Positions 31,254-34,236 of a stretch of 34,236 nt of DNA are shown in pieces. Each line of letters opens with the position of its first letter. Position 1 is the stretch's first letter. The position numbers were made by a program, and so were the translations under genes. The DNA is taken from positions 1 to 34,236 of the forward strand of contig CAMCXF010000037.1 in NCBI GenBank assembly GCA_945883235.1, in the 5' to 3' direction. Source of the stretch: Phenylobacterium deserti. GTDB taxonomy: Bacteria > Pseudomonadota > Alphaproteobacteria > Caulobacterales > Caulobacteraceae. Below the pieces are notes generated by a model that saw only the letters and a list, made by a program, of their open reading frames with translations, made no database searches and was not told where the DNA came from.

Positions 31254-33089
31254 ATGACAGCGAGGGGGGACCCGGCTACACCCGGCTCCGGGGCACGGGC
31301 AAAGGATTGTGGCTTGGGTCGACTGCTGTTCGCTGTCGCCGCCTCAGCGGCGCTGTTCTCTAACGTTGTTGCTACGGGTGCGGAACCGCGTGCATTCGTC
31401 CAGGGCGAGGTAGGCGGCGAACTCAAACAGACGATCGAAAAAGTCATCGGCGTCACCGACCGTGCTGTCGAGAATCGGTTTGAGGCCCGCCGCCGGGCTC
31501 GCGCCGCAGCCGAGGACGCGATCGCCGTCCTCCGCTCCGAGGGCTACTACGCCTATCAGGTCGAGCCCGATGTCAGTGACGGGGACCCACCGCGCCCGGT
31601 TGTACAGATTACGGCGGGGCCGCAATTCGTCCTGAAGGTCCCGATCCTGACCTGGGATGGTGTGCCACCGGATGCCACAGCAGCGGCGGTCGCCATCGAC
31701 GCCATAGCGCTGAAGGCAGGGTCTCCGGGACGTGCCGTTGAGGTAATTGGCGCAGAGGGGCGCGTTCTGGCTGCCATCCAGAAGCGGGGGTATGCCGACG
31801 CGGAGGCCGGTGCGCGCGATGTCGTGGTGAATCACACCGACAAAACGGTCTGGCCCTATTACCGCATCGCGTCTGGCTCCCTGGTGCGGCTGGGGGGCCT
31901 GGATATCCAGCCGGGAAGTCGCACGTCGCCGACATTCCTGCGCAACCTCGCACCCTGGAAGGCGGGTGACGTCTACGATCCCGACGATGTCGCTGAACTG
32001 GAGCGGCGGCTGCTGGACACCGGCGTCTACGATGCGGTGACGGTCGCGTTGGGCCCCCGGGACGCGTCGAGCATCGACGGGCTACGCGCGGTGGTCGTCG
32101 GCGTTTCTGAACGAAAACCCAGATCAATCGAGGGCGGTGCCAGCTTCTCGACCAACGAAGGCGCGGGCGTCAACGCGCGCTGGACCCACTACAACCGGCT
32201 CGAGAGGGCTGACACCATTGCTCTTTTCGGACAGGTTTCCGACCGGGATACGCGCACGGGCGTCGATTTGTCCCTGCCTCACTGGCGAAGGGCCGGACAG
32301 ACTTTTCGAACCGGGGTTGCGGCCTATCGGGTTGAGACAGATGCGTTTGATGAGATGGGGTTTGGCGTCCACGCAGATGTGACGCGGCGCGACGGCAAGA
32401 CCTCCTATGTCACCGGCGGCCTGTCGCTCGACTACAGCCAGACTGCGGAGATCACAGCTGGCACGCTCACCAACCTTGGGCGCGATCTCGTGACGCTCGT
32501 GGCACTTGGCGACCTGTTGCTGGACCGGTCCAACGATCCTCTGGATCCGTCACAGGGCTGGCGGGTCAGCGCACGGCTGGAACCTACCCTTATCGTTGGT
32601 GACACCAATCTGCCGTATCTGCGCGGCGTCGCGCAGGGCTCTTACTATCAGTCTCTGGATCGACAGGGGCAGACCGTCATGGCGGCGCGGCTGCGGCTGG
32701 GCCGGATCGTCAATGGCACAGTTGATCAGATCCCCGCATCGCAGAGGTTCTACGCCGGTGGCGGCGGGTCGGTCCGCGGTTTCTCCTATCAGGGCGTCGG
32801 GCCGACCCTCAGCGACGGAACACCGCGTGGCGGTGTGTTTCTCCTGGAATCATCAGTTGAGGTGCGCCGGGACTTAACGCCCACCTGGGGCGTCGTGGTC
32901 TTCGCCGATGCTGGCGCAGTCGGCTCGAGCGGTCCGGTGGATTTTCAGGATCTTGCGGTCGGCGCAGGGATCGGGGTTCGCTACAATCTAGGGTTCGCCC
33001 CAATACGCGTTGATGTCGCGACGCCCGTTACGGCGCGGCGAGGACAGCCACCGTTCCAGATCTATGTCAGCATCGGCCAAAGTTTTTGA
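31254..33089 (+). CDS. tamA: Outer-membrane translocation module protein TamA (Omp85 family)
   Basis: The 611-residue protein has a signal peptide (hydrophobic core at about 20-40 ending near ATGAEP), POTRA domains (about 45-275) and a C-terminal 16-strand barrel. The Omp85 lid-loop motif is in FYAGGGGSVRGFSYQ (the VRGF element), and a final beta-signal ends in a phenylalanine. TamA works with TamB in moving envelope proteins or phospholipids to the outer membrane. The ATG at 31254 is preferred over a TTG at 31227. Its stop overlaps the TTG start of tamB (TTGA), supporting the pair. It is divergent from the ATP-grasp operon. Confidence 0.9.
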   Translation: MTARGDPATPGSGARAKDCGLGRLLFAVAASAALFSNVVATGAEPRAFVQGEVGGELKQTIEKVIGVTDRAVENRFEARRRARAAAEDAIAVLRSEGYYAYQVEPDVSDGDPPRPVVQITAGPQFVLKVPILTWDGVPPDATAAAVAIDAIALKAGSPGRAVEVIGAEGRVLAAIQKRGYADAEAGARDVVVNHTDKTVWPYYRIASGSLVRLGGLDIQPGSRTSPTFLRNLAPWKAGDVYDPDDVAELERRLLDTGVYDAVTVALGPRDASSIDGLRAVVVGVSERKPRSIEGGASFSTNEGAGVNARWTHYNRLERADTIALFGQVSDRDTRTGVDLSLPHWRRAGQTFRTGVAAYRVETDAFDEMGFGVHADVTRRDGKTSYVTGGLSLDYSQTAEITAGTLTNLGRDLVTLVALGDLLLDRSNDPLDPSQGWRVSARLEPTLIVGDTNLPYLRGVAQGSYYQSLDRQGQTVMAARLRLGRIVNGTVDQIPASQRFYAGGGGSVRGFSYQGVGPTLSDGTPRGGVFLLESSVEVRRDLTPTWGVVVFADAGAVGSSGPVDFQDLAVGAGIGVRYNLGFAPIRVDVATPVTARRGQPPFQIYVSIGQSF

Positions 33090-34236
33090 GCCCTGCGATC
33101 AAAACTCCCACCCCACGGCCCGGAGGACGCGGGGGCTGGCCGCGACGTATTGCTGTCGTCTGCCTTGCGGTCGCCCTGGTCCTGATCGGGGCCGCCGGAG
33201 TGGCGCGTTACGCCGTGTTACTGCCTGCTGTCCGCGACCTGATCGAAGCACGATCGGATGGATTGCGCGTCGGACCATTGGGCAAGCTCCGGATCGAGGG
33301 CCTGAGTGGCGATCTCTGGCGTGATGCCCGGGCCAATCGATTGACCTTGCGAGATAGCAAGGGCGTTTGGCTTGAGGCCACAAATGTAAAAGTAACATGG
33401 GATTACACGCAGCTTCTCAGGCGCCAGTTTGCGGCCGAAGAGATCAATGTCGACACCCTCAAGCTGCTGCGTCGTCCCGTTTTGGCGGCGCGCCGACCGT
33501 CTCGCGGACTGCCGGTGAGTGTCCGGATAGGCAGAGCCCATACCCGGTTGCTGCTGGAACCCGCATTCAGCTCGCAACGCGGCGTCTATGACGTTGATCT
33601 GACACTCGATCTTGTGCGGAAGGGCGCGAAGGCTGGCAAGCTCCGCGCCAACAGTGTGATGCATGTCGGGGACTACGCCGCTGCCGACATTTCGATGTCA
33701 CGCGCCGGCAGGTTTCAATTGCGAGCCAACGCCGAAGAAGTGAAGGGCGGGGCGCTCGCTGGATCGCTGGGACTGCCGGCGGACCTGCCATTTCAGCTCT
33801 CTGCGCGGGCTGACGGGATACTTTCCGAGGGCAAGTTCAACGTCCGCGCCACGTCGGGCGCGTCTTTCCCGCTGGTCTCGGAGGGTGCCTGGACGCCAAA
33901 GGGTGGACAGGCAAGCGGGCGTCTGGACCTTACGGCGTCGACGTTGACAGCCTCGCTGGCGGCCCGGTTTGGACCCGAGGCCAAATTTCAGGTCAGTGGG
34001 ATCAAATCCACCGGCGAAGACTATTCTCTGGAAGGTCAGCTGCTGACCGAGGCGGTGACCGTTCAAGTTCAGGGCCTTGGAAATCCCGGGAAGCTGAAGC
34101 TCGCGCCCGGCGGCCTCCGGGTCGAAGCCCAGGCACCGTCACTGTCGAGGATACTGACGGGCCCTGCCCTCGGCGGAGCCCGCATCACGGGCGTGATCAC
34201 AGGCGAAGCGGTTGCGTGGCAGTTTGCCGGGGCGGG
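33086..34236 (+). CDS. tamB: Translocation and assembly module protein TamB, N-terminal part (cut by window edge)
   Basis: The frame starts at TTG (33086-33088), overlapping the tamA stop, and stays open for 383 codons to the end of the window. After about 20 residues rich in Pro/Gly/Arg comes one membrane helix (IAVVCLAVALVLIGAAGVA). The periplasmic TamB start follows, with 'GPLGKLRIEGLSGDLW...ANRLTLRDSKGVWLEATNVKVTWD', as in other TamB/YtfN proteins, and then repetitive beta-helix sequence. The full protein is usually well over 1000 residues, so most lies beyond the edge. TamB spans the periplasm as a lipid-conducting beta-taco and partners TamA. The position and overlap are as expected for a tamAB operon. 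Confidence 0.9.
   Translation, partial: MSPAIKTPTPRPGGRGGWPRRIAVVCLAVALVLIGAAGVARYAVLLPAVRDLIEARSDGLRVGPLGKLRIEGLSGDLWRDARANRLTLRDSKGVWLEATNVKVTWDYTQLLRRQFAAEEINVDTLKLLRRPVLAARRPSRGLPVSVRIGRAHTRLLLEPAFSSQRGVYDVDLTLDLVRKGAKAGKLRANSVMHVGDYAAADISMSRAGRFQLRANAEEVKGGALAGSLGLPADLPFQLSARADGILSEGKFNVRATSGASFPLVSEGAWTPKGGQASGRLDLTASTLTASLAARFGPEAKFQVSGIKSTGEDYSLEGQLLTEAVTVQVQGLGNPGKLKLAPGGLRVEAQAPSLSRILTGPALGGARITGVITGEAVAWQFAGA

Overview
The window reads like a GC-rich alphaproteobacterial chromosome, possibly of the Caulobacterales or a near relative. This rests on codon use, dense head-to-tail operons, a ccmFGHI block, a Pho/Pst regulon and TamA/TamB, all recognised by eye, so the order-level placement is tentative. 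No RNA genes, CRISPR arrays or prophage were seen. The left edge is cut inside an IS630-type transposase.

Layout. (1) 1-6022, mostly minus strand: an IS630 end, a CHASE2-adenylate/guanylate cyclase gene broken by an in-frame TGA, a CpdA-like phosphodiesterase, an aldehyde dehydrogenase and an acetolactate-synthase-like ThDP enzyme. (2) 6023-8560: a divergent promoter region with a 25-bp tandem repeat, an NADP-type glutamate dehydrogenase and an APH-type kinase gene broken by an in-frame TAA. (3) 8435-13763, minus strand: a three-gene electron-transfer module. It comprises an 818-residue FAD protein with two cyclic-nucleotide-binding domains and four [4Fe-4S] motifs, a di-heme cytochrome b, and a membrane-anchored cytochrome with a cytoplasmic FHA domain and ten CxxCH sites. 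(4) 13895-18038: cytochrome c maturation genes ccmF-G-H-I. (5) 18039-26406: phosphate regulon phoR, phoU, phoB, an LpxH-like phosphoesterase, a pstS fragment, then pstS-pstC-pstA-pstB-phoU. Two Pho boxes are visible. (6) 26475-31104: a Tat-lipoprotein FAD oxidoreductase and the conserved transglutaminase / alpha-E / circularly permuted ATP-grasp triad. (7) 31254-34236: tamA and the start of tamB.

How they fit. The most unusual part is module 3. Its architecture predicts electron flow from NAD(P)H to FAD, to 4x[4Fe-4S], to di-heme b, to decaheme c across the inner membrane. The cytoplasmic face carries two cyclic-nucleotide sensors and a phosphothreonine-reader (FHA) domain. The divergent ccm genes would supply the haem-attachment machinery, and a cyclic-nucleotide cyclase/phosphodiesterase pair lies about 9-11 kb away. 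The Pho block appears to be autoregulated by PhoB through sites before phoU1-phoB and before pstS.

Three point lesions stand out: the TGA in the cyclase, the TAA in the kinase, and a GTA where phoB should start. All can be explained by G:C to A:T changes. They are either real decay or sequence error.
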